This document shows, piece by piece, positions 63,882-64,000 of a DNA stretch of 64,000 nt; within the stretch, counting starts at the first letter, position 1, and each line of letters begins with the position of its first letter. This stretch comes from Metallococcus carri. GTDB taxonomy: Bacteria > Actinomycetota > Actinomycetes > Actinomycetales > Dermatophilaceae. The translations under genes and the position numbers were made by a program. Below the pieces are notes generated by a model. That model made no database searches. It was not told the origin of the DNA and worked only from the letters and a program-made list of their open reading frames with translations. Where the stretch lies: the NCBI RefSeq assembly GCF_011440275.1, contig NZ_JAAOIV010000011.1:1-64000 (forward strand), in the 5' to 3' direction.

Positions 63882-64000
63882 GGGTTGGGCGACGGTTTCG
63901 GCCACCGGGGGAGCAGGCGCGCGCCGGTGGGCCAGCGGGACGATGCACCACGGCAGAAAGAACTGCACCAGCGGGCCGATCAGGACGGCATACAGCAGGG
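63870..64000 (-). CDS. Integral membrane protein, C-terminal fragment
   Basis: The last 42 residues of a minus-strand gene are present. They include a hydrophobic helix (YAVLIGPLVQFFLPWCIVPLA), then a polar Pro/Ala tail and the stop at 63872-63870. The rest lies beyond the right edge. No family can be named from this piece. The stop codon is inside the dispersed repeat. It converges on hemE. Confidence 0.6.
   Translation of the reverse strand, partial: LLYAVLIGPLVQFFLPWCIVPLAHRRAPAPPVAETVAQPLHP

Overview
The window is a contiguous piece of chromosome from a high-GC Gram-positive bacterium of the phylum Actinomycetota. The markers are the septation regulator SepH, many proteins of actinobacteria-restricted families (DUF3040, DUF3000, DUF3710, DUF4193, DUF5709, DUF5998, DUF7455, an Rv2175c-type regulator), DinB-fold mycothiol-type proteins, an F420-type LLM oxidoreductase and a coproporphyrin-type ferrochelatase. 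Gene content and the presence of topoisomerase IV (parE, parC) point to Micrococcales, possibly Dermacoccaceae or Intrasporangiaceae; the family is inference. From memory of the Mycobacterium tuberculosis map, the right half follows the Rv2678c-Rv2701c order and the left edge resembles Rv2172c-Rv2175c. Coding density is very high and no intergenic stretch exceeds 300 bp.

Layout: 1-120 is the end of an IS3-type element that has cut off a LysM gene. 0.6-4.7 kb holds an Rv2175c-like regulator, a polyprenyl synthetase, metF, a HEPN protein, DUF3040 and DUF456. 4.7-14.1 kb holds topoisomerase IV (parE and parC facing each other) around DUF5709, SOS-type dinB, an HhH-GPD protein, a DinB-fold protein, a damaged GNAT gene and a sucrase/ferredoxin-like protein. 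14.2-17.8 kb has a secreted tandem-domain acid phosphatase, an LLM oxidoreductase and an FMN hydroxyacid oxidase. 17.8-22.3 kb is a leftward run of acyl-CoA synthetase, nitroreductase and dhaKLM. 22.4-31.0 kb is a rightward run: ECF sigma factor, membrane-anchored Asp-box protein, GNAT/acyl-CoA synthetase-like fusion, DUF5998, phosphodiesterase, thymidine kinase and an MFS protein. 31.0-40.9 kb has sepH, ferrochelatase, an inositol-phosphatase-like gene, DUF4193, DUF3710, an OB-fold protein, two TrkA proteins, an APC/KimA-like permease interrupted by an in-frame TAG, and an RNA methyltransferase. 41.0-49.8 kb has acnA, a DUF1648 membrane protein and a five-gene branched-chain amino acid ABC operon. 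49.8-64 kb has dxs, a phosphotransferase, three tandem hairpin repeats, a DinB-fold protein, a LysE exporter, GDPD, an HTH-MurA fusion with an adjacent palindrome, the DUF3000-rnd-fadA-fadB run, an EamA transporter, hemE and a partial membrane protein.

Regulatory signals visible in the sequence link some of these genes. Perfect LexA boxes lie before the HEPN gene and across the dinB start. CRP/GlxR-type boxes lie before the acyl-CoA synthetase and the liv operon. A 10+2+10 palindrome sits before acnA, and a 7+4+7 palindrome before the HTH-MurA gene.

I found no CRISPR array, tRNA or rRNA gene, prophage, or obvious multi-gene defence island. The strongest candidates for something new are the SOS-controlled HEPN protein, the enzyme-regulator HTH-MurA with its palindrome, the split potassium-type permease, the 47-nt hairpin repeats, and a window-wide bias in which the ATA isoleucine codons I checked all sit in the context CATAC.
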